Source: Tatlockia sp. (GTDB taxonomy: Bacteria; Pseudomonadota; Gammaproteobacteria; Legionellales; Legionellaceae). Taken from it: 64,000 nt of DNA. Numbering within the stretch: position 1 is the first letter of the stretch; each line of letters begins with the position of its first letter. The DNA lies in NCBI GenBank assembly GCA_013697955.1, contig JACCVV010000067.1, positions 62,001 through 126,000 on the forward strand, in the 5' to 3' direction. The translations under genes were made by a program, and so were the position numbers. Shown here one piece after another: positions 19,087-28,102 of this stretch. The notes beneath the pieces are model-generated. The model saw only the letters and a program-made list of their open reading frames with translations. It did no database searches and was not told the DNA's origin.

Positions 19087-20538
19087 GTGCATGATGATCA
19101 ACCAGAACTCTTATCGCACCCCCCCTCTTTACGGGTTTTCTTTGCTACAGAGATGTGGGAAAGATATGGTTTTTACGTCGTTCAATCCCTGCTAGCTTTA
19201 TATCTTGCTCTCTTTTTCGAATGGCCAGATGAACAAATTTATGCCTTGGTTGGCTCCTTTACTGCTCTTACCTATCTCTCACCAGTTATAGGTGGCTTTA
19301 TTGCCGATCATTTGTTAGGTCAAAAAAGGACAATTTTAACAGGCGCTGTCTTTCTCTTTTTTTCCTATTTATCGTTAACTTTTGCAACTAATGATAATAA
19401 TCTGGCCGCAGCTTTAGCAGGTGTTGCAGTCGGAACAGGCTTACTAAAACCTAATATTTCATCTCTTCTTGGTAATGAATATCCAACCGGTTCTGCGAAA
19501 CGGGAACGCGGGTTTACCATTTTCTATATGGGAATTACCACGGGTATCATTCTAGGAACAACCTTGCCCTCTGTGCTTTCAAATCATTTTGGCTGGTCGA
19601 TTTCTTTTATCTCTGCCGCCTTTGGAATGGTTATCGCGTTTACTGTTTTTGCTTTTGGCGCTTATCATTACAAGATTGCCGATTATCATCCCTATCAATT
19701 TAAAATTTCGAAAATAGTTCAAGCCTTAGTACTAATGCTAGGGTTATGGATAATGTCTTTTTATATTCTTCACTATCCAATTTTCGCAAATTCAGCCTTT
19801 ACTTTAGTAGTTCTCCTTTCCTTAGCCTATTTAATATATTCGATAAAAAAAGAGCCCGAAGAACAAGCGAGGCAGACTGTCGTTATAGGATTGCTTTGTG
19901 TTATTTCGGTTATGTTTTGGGCTTTTTATTTTCAAATGTTTATGTCATTAACCTTATTTATTTCGAGAGTTGTAGAACCTCAGTTATTCGGTATCAACTT
20001 CCCACCACCCTATTACGTCAGTATTCAAAGCTTAGGCATGATCGTTTTTGGTTACTTATTATCTCAATCCAAAGGTCGCTTATCGATTGTTCAAAGTGGA
20101 ATGAGAACTGGAAATAAGTTTACTTTAGCTATGTTTTTTATGTGCCTGGCCTATTCATTCATTACTTTCATTTGTTACCAGAATCAAAACTCTTCACTTT
20201 TGATATCGCCGCTTCTTTTTATCCCTACTTATTTATTGATCTCAATTGCTGAACTTTTATTATCACCGGTAGGACTTTCAGCAATAACAGTGCTTGCAAG
20301 TCGAAAAAAAGTAAGCACAATGATGGGAATATTTTTTGTCTCTTTAGGGATTGGTGGTTATTGGTCAGGAAAGTTAGCTTCCTTGACAGCTGTAAATGCA
20401 ACTAACATGTCAATTATGGCGCTAAAAGAGCACTATACACATTCCTTTACAATCCTTTTGGCAATCTTAGTAACCGCCACTTGTATTTGCTTTATATTAA
20501 ATCTTTTCATCAAAAAGCTTTTAACGAGATCTATTTAA
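19087..20538 (+). CDS. Proton-dependent oligopeptide transporter (POT/PTR2 family)
   Basis: A 483-residue MFS-type symporter importing di- and tripeptides across the inner membrane. Near the N-terminus it carries the POT signature E-x-x-E-R-x-x-x-Y (TEMWERYGFY), followed by GGFIADHLLGQKR and GTGLLKPNISSLLG. About 12-14 hydrophobic helices follow. The start is a GTG; the next in-frame ATG lies inside the signature and would destroy it, so the GTG start is needed. It diverges from hutU, a sensible pairing for an organism living on amino acids and peptides. Confidence 0.88.
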   Translation: MHDDQPELLSHPPSLRVFFATEMWERYGFYVVQSLLALYLALFFEWPDEQIYALVGSFTALTYLSPVIGGFIADHLLGQKRTILTGAVFLFFSYLSLTFATNDNNLAAALAGVAVGTGLLKPNISSLLGNEYPTGSAKRERGFTIFYMGITTGIILGTTLPSVLSNHFGWSISFISAAFGMVIAFTVFAFGAYHYKIADYHPYQFKISKIVQALVLMLGLWIMSFYILHYPIFANSAFTLVVLLSLAYLIYSIKKEPEEQARQTVVIGLLCVISVMFWAFYFQMFMSLTLFISRVVEPQLFGINFPPPYYVSIQSLGMIVFGYLLSQSKGRLSIVQSGMRTGNKFTLAMFFMCLAYSFITFICYQNQNSSLLISPLLFIPTYLLISIAELLLSPVGLSAITVLASRKKVSTMMGIFFVSLGIGGYWSGKLASLTAVNATNMSIMALKEHYTHSFTILLAILVTATCICFILNLFIKKLLTRSI

Positions 20539-20647
20539 ATTAGCCCTGTCTTTTTAGGGGTAGAAATTAAAGCGGACATGCCCTTTGCAGTTGGGCAACC
20601 CTGCTTTTGCCAAGGAATACGCTTATTTCCTAAATTTAATGAAAACT

Positions 20648-20676
20648 TTGAGAGTTTGATGAAATACTGGTATCAT
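20648..20676 (+). promoter_or_regulatory. Sigma-70-like promoter of rsfS-rlmH-mrdA-rodA
   Basis: TTGAGA (20648-20653) and TATCAT (20671-20676) are separated by exactly 17 bases. The predicted transcript start near 20683 lies only about eight bases before the ATG at 20691, which argues for the ATG at 20709 as the true rsfS start. Confidence 0.5.
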
Positions 20677-20708
20677 CCTTCCCCTTTTAAATGAGATATT
20701 TTTTTCTT

Positions 20709-21041
20709 ATGTCAGATCAACAAATGTTATTAAGTAAACTTCAAAATTACCTCGATGAAATTCATGCGATTGAAATTGTAGTTATAAATGTTCGTGAACA
20801 AACCTCGGTTACAGATTATATGATTATCTGTAGTGGTCGTTCCTCTCGCCATGTTAAAGCGATTGCCGAAACTGTTGTAGAGCAAATGAAAGCAGCAGGC
20901 TTAGCCGCTTTGAGCCTTAACGGACTTGAAGGTGGTGAATGGGCTTTGATTGATTTCGGTGATTTTGTTTTACACGTCATGCAACCGGATAGCCGTTCTT
21001 TTTATAATCTTGAAGGCCTATGGCAGCAACCTTCTGCATGA
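20709..21041 (+). CDS. rsfS: Ribosome silencing factor RsfS
   Basis: A 110-residue protein of the Iojap/RsfS family that binds L14 on the 50S subunit and blocks subunit joining when nutrients are short. Family marks are TDYMIICSGRSSRHVKAIA, the EGGEWALIDFGD stretch with its conserved Trp, and VLHVMQPDSRSFYNLEGLW. I prefer the ATG at 20709 over the in-frame ATG at 20691, which adds six atypical residues next to the predicted transcript start. rlmH begins six bases later, the usual order. Confidence 0.92.
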   Translation: MSDQQMLLSKLQNYLDEIHAIEIVVINVREQTSVTDYMIICSGRSSRHVKAIAETVVEQMKAAGLAALSLNGLEGGEWALIDFGDFVLHVMQPDSRSFYNLEGLWQQPSA

Positions 21042-21047
21042 TAACTC

Positions 21048-21518
21048 ATGTTTAAAATTACCTTAATTTGCTGTGGTAATAAAATGCCTTCATGGGTAAA
21101 TGAAGGCGTTTATGAATTTTCAAAACGTTTGCAAGAATTTGTCAGTTTGAATGTAATTGAGATTCCGCTTATCAAGCGCGGCAAAACTAGCGATTTATCT
21201 CGCATTTTTGAAAAAGAAGCAACCTTGATGGTCGCAGCTATCCCAAATGGTGCACGAGTCATTGCCTTAGAGATTACTGGCGATTCCTTTAATTCAGAAA
21301 AACTTGCTTTAAAGCTGGAGCAGTTACAGCAAATTTCTTCTCATCTTTGTTTTTTAATTGGTGGTCCTGAAGGCTTATCGCCTGTTCTTCTCGCTCGTGC
21401 GGAGGAAAATTGGTCTTTATCGCAATTAACCATGCCTCATCCCTTGGTTCGTATAGTTTTGCTGGAAGCGCTTTATCGGGCTTGGTCGATCATCAACAAT
21501 CACCCTTATCACAAGTAA
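21048..21518 (+). CDS. rlmH: 23S rRNA (pseudouridine-1915-N3)-methyltransferase
   Basis: A 156-residue SPOUT methyltransferase that methylates pseudouridine 1915 in helix 69 of 23S rRNA, using SAM and acting on the whole 70S ribosome. The C-terminal knot is intact: [11 protein letters not shown], then LSLSQ-like [12 protein letters not shown], and [19 protein letters not shown] at the end, which contains the conserved Tyr-His close. It lies between rsfS and mrdA as in E. coli. Confidence 0.96.
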   Translation: MFKITLICCGNKMPSWVNEGVYEFSKRLQEFVSLNVIEIPLIKRGKTSDLSRIFEKEATLMVAAIPNGARVIALEITGDSFNSEKLALKLEQLQQISSHLCFLIGGPEGLSPVLLARAEENWSLSQLTMPHPLVRIVLLEALYRAWSIINNHPYHK

Positions 21519-21614
21519 AGTTTTGAGCTACTATATCGGCTATTTTTTGCTTGTTACTGGAAAATATTGTAGCTGCCAAATTTCCGTACAAAGACTTTTG
21601 AGTATAAGACGACA

Positions 21615-23468
21615 ATGAGATACCACCATTCGGTAAATAATCAAGCAGAATCAAGACATCTATTACGATTGAATTTACTTGTTGTGCTTATCATCTTTTT
21701 ATCTTCTGTTCTGATAATACGGTTAGCCTATTTGCAAATTTCTCAATTCAAGCGTTACAAAACATTATCTCTAAAAAATCAAATGAGCATTATCCCAATT
21801 GCTCCGCCTCGGGGAATTGTATTAGACCGAAACGGAGTGGTTTTAGCTGACAATATACCAGTATATGTTCTTGAGATTATTCCCGAACATGTGAAAAATA
21901 TTCCGCAAATGCTGAAAAAATTACAAACCTTGCTGCCTTCAATTAGCGAAGAAGATATTTTTAATTTTAATCGGGCACGCAAACAAAATCGCTCATTTGT
22001 GCCTATACCATTCAAACTTAAATTAACTCAGGAAGAAGTGGCTATTTTTGCCAGCAATCAATACCAATTTCCCGGGGTAAGTATTAAAGCAAGACTGATG
22101 CGCTATTATCCTTTCAGTGACCTATCCGCCCATTTTCTCGGCTATGTGGGGCGAATTAATATCCAGGAATTAAGACAGGTGGACCCTACTAACTATCGCG
22201 CCACTAACTTTATTGGCAAATCAGGGATTGAAAAATTCTACGAAAGCATTCTTCATGGGGCAGTAGGCTACCAACAAGTTGAAACTGATGTAAGCGGCCG
22301 TACTATTAGGGTTGTGAATAAAAAAAACCCGGTTTCAGGTGAAAAACTTTATCTCACTATAGATGTTCGCTTACAGCAAGCAGCCTACCTGGCAATGAAG
22401 GAAAAAAGAGGTGCTGTCATTGCTATGAGTACTCATGGGGGAGAAATTTTGGCAATGGTCTCAGCCCCCAGTTTTGATCCCAATGCCTTCGTTAACGGTA
22501 TAAGCTCGGCGGATTATAATGCCTTGGCAACAGCACCGGATCGGCCCCTTTATAACCGCGCAGTTAGAGGGTTATATCCACCTGCTTCAACGATAAAACC
22601 CTTTATGGGACTTGCTGGTTTGGAAAAAGGAGTGATTGATACTAAATTCTCTATTTATGATCCGGGGTGGTTCCGATTGCCGGGAGTTAGCCATGCCTAT
22701 AAGGACTGGAAAAAATCCGGGCATGGAATGATTAATTTAAAAAGAGCAATTACTGTTTCATGTGATACCTATTTCTATAATTTAGGCCACAAAATGGGGA
22801 TTAATGCGATTGAAGATATGTTAAGCCAATTTGGTTTTGGCCAATTGACTCATGTCGATCTTAATGAAGAAGCAGCAGGTATTCTTCCTAATAAACTTTG
22901 GAAGAGGCAGGCTAAAGGCACTTCCTGGTATCCTGGAGATACAGTCATCACCTCAATTGGTCAAGGTTTTATGCTGGTTTCCCCGCTGCAACTGGCTAAT
23001 GCCACCGCTTCATTGAGTCAGAAAGGAAAGCGGTTCAGGCCTCATTTTCTTAAGAAAACGATACAGAGCGATACTAACGAAACGCATGAATTTAAAGCGC
23101 TTGAAGAATACCCAATGCGTCTTAAAGATGAAAATTATTGGACCATTATTGCAGAAGCCATGTGTGAGGTTATTAAATCAAATGAAGGCACTGGCTATCG
23201 TTTTGGACGAACAACTCCCTATACTGTCGCAGCTAAAACAGGTACAGCACAAGTTTTTGGTGGAAAGCAATATGAAAAATTACGAAAAGTTCGTTATGAA
23301 GATATTCCAGAATATTTACGAGATCATTCACTAATTATTGCCTTTGCACCCGTTGAGGACCCGGAAATAGCCATTGCAGTCATGGTTGAAAATGACCTCG
23401 CAGCATCCAATGTAGCCCGTAAAGTGATGGATGCTTATTTTGAATTTAAGAAAAGTGAAACCAAATGA
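21615..23468 (+). CDS. mrdA: Penicillin-binding protein 2 (elongasome transpeptidase)
   Basis: A 617-residue class B PBP that cross-links peptidoglycan during side-wall growth. One N-terminal membrane helix (about residues 19-40) is followed by the dimerisation domain and the transpeptidase domain. Active-site motifs are S325-T-I-K (PPASTIKPF), SCD in place of SxN (VSCDTYFYN), and KTGTAQ near residue 540. Its stop overlaps the rodA start by 4 bases, coupling it to its glycosyltransferase partner. Confidence 0.95.
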   Translation: MRYHHSVNNQAESRHLLRLNLLVVLIIFLSSVLIIRLAYLQISQFKRYKTLSLKNQMSIIPIAPPRGIVLDRNGVVLADNIPVYVLEIIPEHVKNIPQMLKKLQTLLPSISEEDIFNFNRARKQNRSFVPIPFKLKLTQEEVAIFASNQYQFPGVSIKARLMRYYPFSDLSAHFLGYVGRINIQELRQVDPTNYRATNFIGKSGIEKFYESILHGAVGYQQVETDVSGRTIRVVNKKNPVSGEKLYLTIDVRLQQAAYLAMKEKRGAVIAMSTHGGEILAMVSAPSFDPNAFVNGISSADYNALATAPDRPLYNRAVRGLYPPASTIKPFMGLAGLEKGVIDTKFSIYDPGWFRLPGVSHAYKDWKKSGHGMINLKRAITVSCDTYFYNLGHKMGINAIEDMLSQFGFGQLTHVDLNEEAAGILPNKLWKRQAKGTSWYPGDTVITSIGQGFMLVSPLQLANATASLSQKGKRFRPHFLKKTIQSDTNETHEFKALEEYPMRLKDENYWTIIAEAMCEVIKSNEGTGYRFGRTTPYTVAAKTGTAQVFGGKQYEKLRKVRYEDIPEYLRDHSLIIAFAPVEDPEIAIAVMVENDLAASNVARKVMDAYFEFKKSETK

Positions 23469-24595
23469 AAGCACATTCCGTACGTCCAGTTTATCGCTTC
23501 ACAGTCAAGTCAATCCATGTGGACTTGCCCTTGTTAGGCTTGCTTTTGGTGGTAGTGGCTTTTGGTATGCTGGTTTTATACTCTGCTTCAAATCAAAATA
23601 TGGCAATGGTTTTTCGGCAATCAATGCGGCTTATTTTTGCACTTTCAATAATGATGGTTTTTGCAATGATTCCACCTCATAAATATAAAATCTGGACACC
23701 TTGGCTTTATGGTGTAGGCTTAGCTTTACTTATTGCGGTCATGCTTATGGGGAAGATTGGTAAAGGCGCTCAGCGCTGGCTTGATTTAGGAGTTTTTCGT
23801 TTTCAACCCTCTGAGATTATGAAATTAGCCATTCCAATGATGGCTGCCTGGTATTTTGATCGAAAGCCTTTTCCAGTTGATCTTAAATCCTTAGCAATTG
23901 CCTCAATCATGATTTTTGTACCAGCCCTATTAATTGCCAAACAACCGGATTTAGGCACGGCTATTATGGTTATCGCTTCTGGTTTAAGCGTCATCTTTTT
24001 AGCGGGCATTCGCATGCGTATTCTTCTTGCTATCACATTATTAATTACGTTGGCCGCACCCTTGCTCTGGCATGTTATGCACGATTATCAAAAACAACGT
24101 ATTTACACTCTTTTAAATCCTGAAAACGATCCCTTAGGTTCCGGTTATCATATTATTCAATCCAAGATCGCGATTGGTTCAGGTGGCGCTTTTGGTAAAG
24201 GCTGGTTGGAAGGTAGTCAATCCCATCTAAATTTTTTGCCCGAACATGCAACCGATTTTATCTTTGCGGTTAGTGGAGAAGAATTTGGTTTCGTAGGCTC
24301 TTCTATTTTAATTGTCTTTATTATCTTAATTTCATTGCGGGGTTTGCATATCGCCAGACACGCACAAACTACCTTTTCTCGTTTACTTGCGGCTAGTTTA
24401 TCAATGACATTTTTTTTATCTGCCTTTGTAAATATTTCGATGGTGATGGGCATCTTACCGGTAGTAGGCGTTCCTCTTCCTCTGGTAAGTTATGGTGGGA
24501 CTGCCATGGTTACTTTTTTAGCTGGTTTTGGAATTCTAATGTCTATCAGTTCACATCGAATCTTATTTAATAATTTATATAATTATCGTAATTAA
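23465..24595 (+). CDS. rodA: Rod-shape peptidoglycan glycosyltransferase RodA
   Basis: A 376-residue SEDS-family membrane protein with about ten helices that polymerises lipid II together with PBP2. Family segments include [31 protein letters not shown] with the catalytic Asp, [28 protein letters not shown], and the C-terminal [13 protein letters not shown]. Its start overlaps mrdA (ATGA) and its end overlaps the converging rnhB by four bases. Confidence 0.95.
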   Translation: MKAHSVRPVYRFTVKSIHVDLPLLGLLLVVVAFGMLVLYSASNQNMAMVFRQSMRLIFALSIMMVFAMIPPHKYKIWTPWLYGVGLALLIAVMLMGKIGKGAQRWLDLGVFRFQPSEIMKLAIPMMAAWYFDRKPFPVDLKSLAIASIMIFVPALLIAKQPDLGTAIMVIASGLSVIFLAGIRMRILLAITLLITLAAPLLWHVMHDYQKQRIYTLLNPENDPLGSGYHIIQSKIAIGSGGAFGKGWLEGSQSHLNFLPEHATDFIFAVSGEEFGFVGSSILIVFIILISLRGLHIARHAQTTFSRLLAASLSMTFFLSAFVNISMVMGILPVVGVPLPLVSYGGTAMVTFLAGFGILMSISSHRILFNNLYNYRN

Positions 24596-25164
24596 GATTG
24601 GGATACTAACTCGGCAACTGGTGCATAAGATCGTCGATGAATCCTACAAGGGCCAATGTCTTTGAGTGCATTTCGGTGTAACAAAGTTGGGTAACCTTTG
24701 TGAACAGCAAAGCCATAACCTGGATATATTAGATCCATCTCCACCATTTCTTGATCGCGAAGTACTTTAGCCAGAATGGATGCCGCACCGATTGCATTAA
24801 TCAAGCTATCACCCTTAACAATTGGCTTACAAGGTATTAGAACTTTTGGAATATAAAGCCCGTCAATCATCGCCTCATCAGGTTGAATAGCTAAAGACTC
24901 TATTGCCCGTTTCATGGCTAAAAGTGTTGCATGGTGAATATTTAAACTATCAATTTCTTCGACCTCAGCGCGACCATAGGCAAAGCAAAGAGCCTCTTTT
25001 TTTATTATCTCAACTAATCTTTCGCGTTTTGCAGGGGATAATAGTTTGGAATCGGTAACACCATCTATCGGTTCTCTAAGGATTACTGCGGCTGCAATAA
25101 CAGGCCCCGCTAATGGACCACGCCCGACTTCATCGACTCCGGCGATGTATTTATCCATAAACAT
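24592..25164 (-). CDS. rnhB: Ribonuclease HII
   Basis: A 190-residue enzyme that nicks DNA at embedded ribonucleotides. The active site is visible as [15 protein letters not shown] (Asp and Glu at about residues 11 and 12), with [20 protein letters not shown]-like [12 protein letters not shown], and [14 protein letters not shown] downstream. Two in-frame ATGs (25164 and 25158) are possible starts. In many gammaproteobacteria rnhB follows lpxB directly; here it lies on the opposite strand next to the gnnA-lpxB pair. Confidence 0.94.
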   Translation of the reverse strand: MFMDKYIAGVDEVGRGPLAGPVIAAAVILREPIDGVTDSKLLSPAKRERLVEIIKKEALCFAYGRAEVEEIDSLNIHHATLLAMKRAIESLAIQPDEAMIDGLYIPKVLIPCKPIVKGDSLINAIGAASILAKVLRDQEMVEMDLIYPGYGFAVHKGYPTLLHRNALKDIGPCRIHRRSYAPVAELVSQS

Positions 25165-25322
25165 TTGCTCCTGGCAAAGTTATTATTATTATTTTTTTAT
25201 GACCAAAAGCATCAACTGGTTTACCGATGACATCAAAAGATCCCGGCAATAATACCCATTTAAAATTGATTTATCACTAAGAAAATGAGATCATGCGCGC
25301 AAATTATTACCAGTTTTATCCT

Positions 25323-26285
25323 ATGTCTATATTAAAATGTGCAGTTATCGGAGTTGGGTATTTAGGTCGTTTTCATGCTCAAAAATATCAAATTCTGGAA
25401 AATTCTGAATTGGTCGCTGTTTGCGATGTCAATATTGAAGCTTGCGAAGCAATATCAAGAGAGCTTCAAGTTCCAGCCTATTTTGACTATAAAGAGTTAT
25501 TTGGCAAGGTTGATGCTGTATCTATCGCCGCTACAACTAACAAACATTATGAAATAGCAAAAGATTTTATCAAAGAAGGTATTCATGTCCTGATTGAAAA
25601 ACCAATCACCGAAACGGTTGAACAAGCTGATGAATTGATTGCTATGGCAAAGGAATATCAGGTAAAACTTCAGGTTGGCCATTTGGAGCGCTTTAATTCT
25701 GCCCGCTTGGCACTTGATGAATACCTTGTGCAACCCTTGTTTATCGAATCCCATCGTCTGGCGCCCTATAATCCTCGAGGCACCGATGTCAATGTTATTC
25801 TGGATTTGATGATTCATGATATTGATTTGATTCACACCATTGTTAATAGTCCAATTGCGAGCATTGATGCGCAAGGGGCTCCGGTTTTATCAAAATCGAT
25901 TGATATTGCCAACGCCAGAATTACCTTCGAAAATCACTGTGTTGCCAACGTCACTGCCAGTCGAATTAGCTTTAAAACTGAGCGCAAGACCAGGATTTTC
26001 CAACCTGATTCCTATATTTCAATAGATTATCAAAACAAGCAATTTGCTGTATTTCAAAAAGGCGAAGGAGAAATGTTTCCTGGTATCCCTGAAATTACTC
26101 GACATCAATCCATTTTTGAAAAAGGCGATGCTCTTTTGGAAGAAATTAAAGCCTTTCTGCAATGCATAGAGCAAAATACAAAACCGTTGGTAACAGGCGA
26201 GGAAGGTAGAGATGCTCTTTCCACTGCCGCTAGAATTTCAAGCTTAATTGACAGGAACCTGATTATTAGAAATGCAAGAAATTAA
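25323..26285 (+). CDS. gnnA: Gfo/Idh/MocA-family oxidoreductase, likely GnnA (UDP-GlcNAc 3-dehydrogenase)
   Basis: A 320-residue NAD-dependent dehydrogenase: Rossmann fold VIGVGYLGRFHAQKY at the N-terminus, then the family EKPI motif (LIEKPITETVEQA) and a C-terminal sugar-binding domain with MIHDIDLI. It overlaps lpxB by 14 bases. In Acidithiobacillus ferrooxidans, gnnA and gnnB lie between lpxA and lpxB and make the 3-amino sugar for lipid A with amide-linked 3-acyl chains, and Legionella lipid A contains that diamino sugar. I infer the same role here. The partner aminotransferase is not in the window. An ATG ten codons upstream (25293) is an alternative start. Family assignment is firm; the GnnA role is an inference from context. 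Confidence 0.72.
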   Translation: MSILKCAVIGVGYLGRFHAQKYQILENSELVAVCDVNIEACEAISRELQVPAYFDYKELFGKVDAVSIAATTNKHYEIAKDFIKEGIHVLIEKPITETVEQADELIAMAKEYQVKLQVGHLERFNSARLALDEYLVQPLFIESHRLAPYNPRGTDVNVILDLMIHDIDLIHTIVNSPIASIDAQGAPVLSKSIDIANARITFENHCVANVTASRISFKTERKTRIFQPDSYISIDYQNKQFAVFQKGEGEMFPGIPEITRHQSIFEKGDALLEEIKAFLQCIEQNTKPLVTGEEGRDALSTAARISSLIDRNLIIRNARN

Positions 26286-27411
26286 ACGGATTGTTATTGT
26301 TGCTGGAGAGGAATCAGGCGATATTCATGCAGCCTCTTTCATTCGTCGATTAAAAAATCAAAATACCAATTTTGAATTCACTGGTATCGGCGGTAAACAC
26401 ATGGCAGAGGCCGGCGTTTTATTAATCAGCGATCTGGCACGTTATGGTGTAACAGGATTTACTTCGGTATTTCGCAATCTTCTCGTCATTCGAAAAGCCT
26501 TTTATGCAATAAAATCTCATTTGGAGAAAACCAAACCGGACTTATTAATATTAGTTGATTATCCAGGTTTTAATTTACGCTTAGCAAAAGTTGCCAAAAA
26601 AATGGGCATTCGCATTTTATACTATATAAGTCCGCAAATTTGGGCCTGGAAAGAGAAACGCATTGATACCATCCGTGCCTGTATTGATAGGATGGCTGTA
26701 ATCCTTCCCTTTGAAAAAGTAATTTATGAAAAAGCCAAAGTTCCTGTCTCCTTTGTTGGCCATCCTCTTATGGAAAAGATAAATCATTGCAAAGATATAA
26801 TCAGCGCCCGTCATGGTTTGCAATTACCTGTTGATAAACGGCTCGTTGCAATGTTGCCAGGAAGCCGCCTTAATGAAATTGAAAAACACATGCCCGTTTT
26901 GGTTGCAGCTGCAGAACGACTCAGTCAAAAGTGTTTAGATCTGCATTTCGTTATTCCAATCGCAGGTAGTTTGGATCCATCCACTGTTAAACGCTATTTT
27001 AAAAAATCAAAGGTTAGCATCTCTTTTATAGAGGGAAAGGCCACAGAGGTTGTCGCCTGTAGCGATTGCGCAGTTGTTTCTTCGGGGACTGCTTCTCTTG
27101 AATGCGCTTTGCTTGAAGTTCCTATGTGCATTATTTATAAAGGTTCGGGGCTAAGCTATTACATTGCAATGAAGGTCATTAAGGTGAAGTACCTTGGCTT
27201 GTGCAATCTTCTTCAAAATGAAATGGTAGTTCCTGAGCTTTTGCAGGATGATTGCAACCCTAAAGAATTAACTCGAATCCTAAGTGATTTATTAAATAAC
27301 GAAGAAGTCATTGAGCGAATGCAAAAAAGGCTCAAGAAAATTAAATTCTCACTTTCCGCAGAACAAGCTGATTGCACTATTGCTGAGCTTATAAAAGCAG
27401 AATTGGGATAA
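26272..27411 (+). CDS. lpxB: Lipid-A-disaccharide synthase
   Basis: A 379-residue GT19 glycosyltransferase that joins lipid X and UDP-diacylglucosamine at the inner-membrane surface. Marks are VAGEESGDIHAA at the N-terminus, FTGIGGKHM, ILVDYPGFNLRLAK, YYISPQIWAWKEKR, FVGHPLM, MLPGSRLNEI and SGTASLECAL. It overlaps the gnnA-like gene, so the two lipid A genes are co-translated. No clear terminator was seen after it. Confidence 0.95.
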   Translation: MQEIKRIVIVAGEESGDIHAASFIRRLKNQNTNFEFTGIGGKHMAEAGVLLISDLARYGVTGFTSVFRNLLVIRKAFYAIKSHLEKTKPDLLILVDYPGFNLRLAKVAKKMGIRILYYISPQIWAWKEKRIDTIRACIDRMAVILPFEKVIYEKAKVPVSFVGHPLMEKINHCKDIISARHGLQLPVDKRLVAMLPGSRLNEIEKHMPVLVAAAERLSQKCLDLHFVIPIAGSLDPSTVKRYFKKSKVSISFIEGKATEVVACSDCAVVSSGTASLECALLEVPMCIIYKGSGLSYYIAMKVIKVKYLGLCNLLQNEMVVPELLQDDCNPKELTRILSDLLNNEEVIERMQKRLKKIKFSLSAEQADCTIAELIKAELG

Positions 27412-28102
27412 AACAAAAAAAGCCTCCATTCACCCATTTTACTTTACTAATCTTACAGCCCTGCCTTAACTTTTAATGTTTTGACAGCCCAGGCTCTTTG
27501 CATTGAAATGGGTATAACTTGTGAAACCGACCTACAGAAGTATTTTCTAACAATTATGATTAATTTTTCCTTAATCTTATTAAAGTAAAATAAAAAAATA
27601 TTATAATTTTTCGTAATTTAATGTGGTATTAAATGAATCAAAATGAAAAATAATTATATATGATTCATAATTATCTTGGCATCAAACATGTCTATGATAT
27701 CAATATATAATCAAACCCTTATTTGATAGCACACCAATAAATTTTTTTGATTATTCACGTATTTTTTATGACAGATCATGGACTTATTTCACAAGTAAAA
27801 TGAATATCTTCTTGTCTATTTGAAAGTGGTTTTGTATTTCTACCGAAAATAAACATAGATAGAAAATTCAGCTGACCTCAATGAATCATCACTATCTGTG
27901 AGAACAGATGAATGTTATTTAACAATCATTAAAGAGAAACTTTCCTGTCATTCGCAAACAGAATGAATTTAAATTGATTATGTGACGCTTGCTAAACAAT
28001 TCATACTTTAACAATTGGGGCAAAATTTTTCCTAGCCTGCAATGCCTTGATTAAACACCCTTTATGAAATAATGCTTATAGAAGGATTAGCTTATCTTCA
28101 AA
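27412..28102. other. Long AT-rich gap between lpxB and the repeat-protein locus (691 bases)
   Basis: I found no convincing gene on either strand. Two inverted repeats stand out: ATGAATCA at 27633-27640 with TGATTCAT at 27661-27668, and a tight hairpin ATCTGT (27894-27899), GAGA loop, ACAGAT (27904-27909). The region lies downstream of both lpxB and the minus-strand unknown genes, so it is not their promoter region. It could be decayed sequence or hold a small RNA. Confidence 0.4.

Noticed and set aside
19087-20538. Start of the peptide transporter at the first in-frame ATG
   Set aside because: That ATG lies inside the E-x-x-E-R signature, so the upstream GTG must be used.
25375-25874. Open frames overlapping the gnnA-like gene on both strands
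   Set aside because: They lie wholly inside a conserved coding sequence and show no family features.
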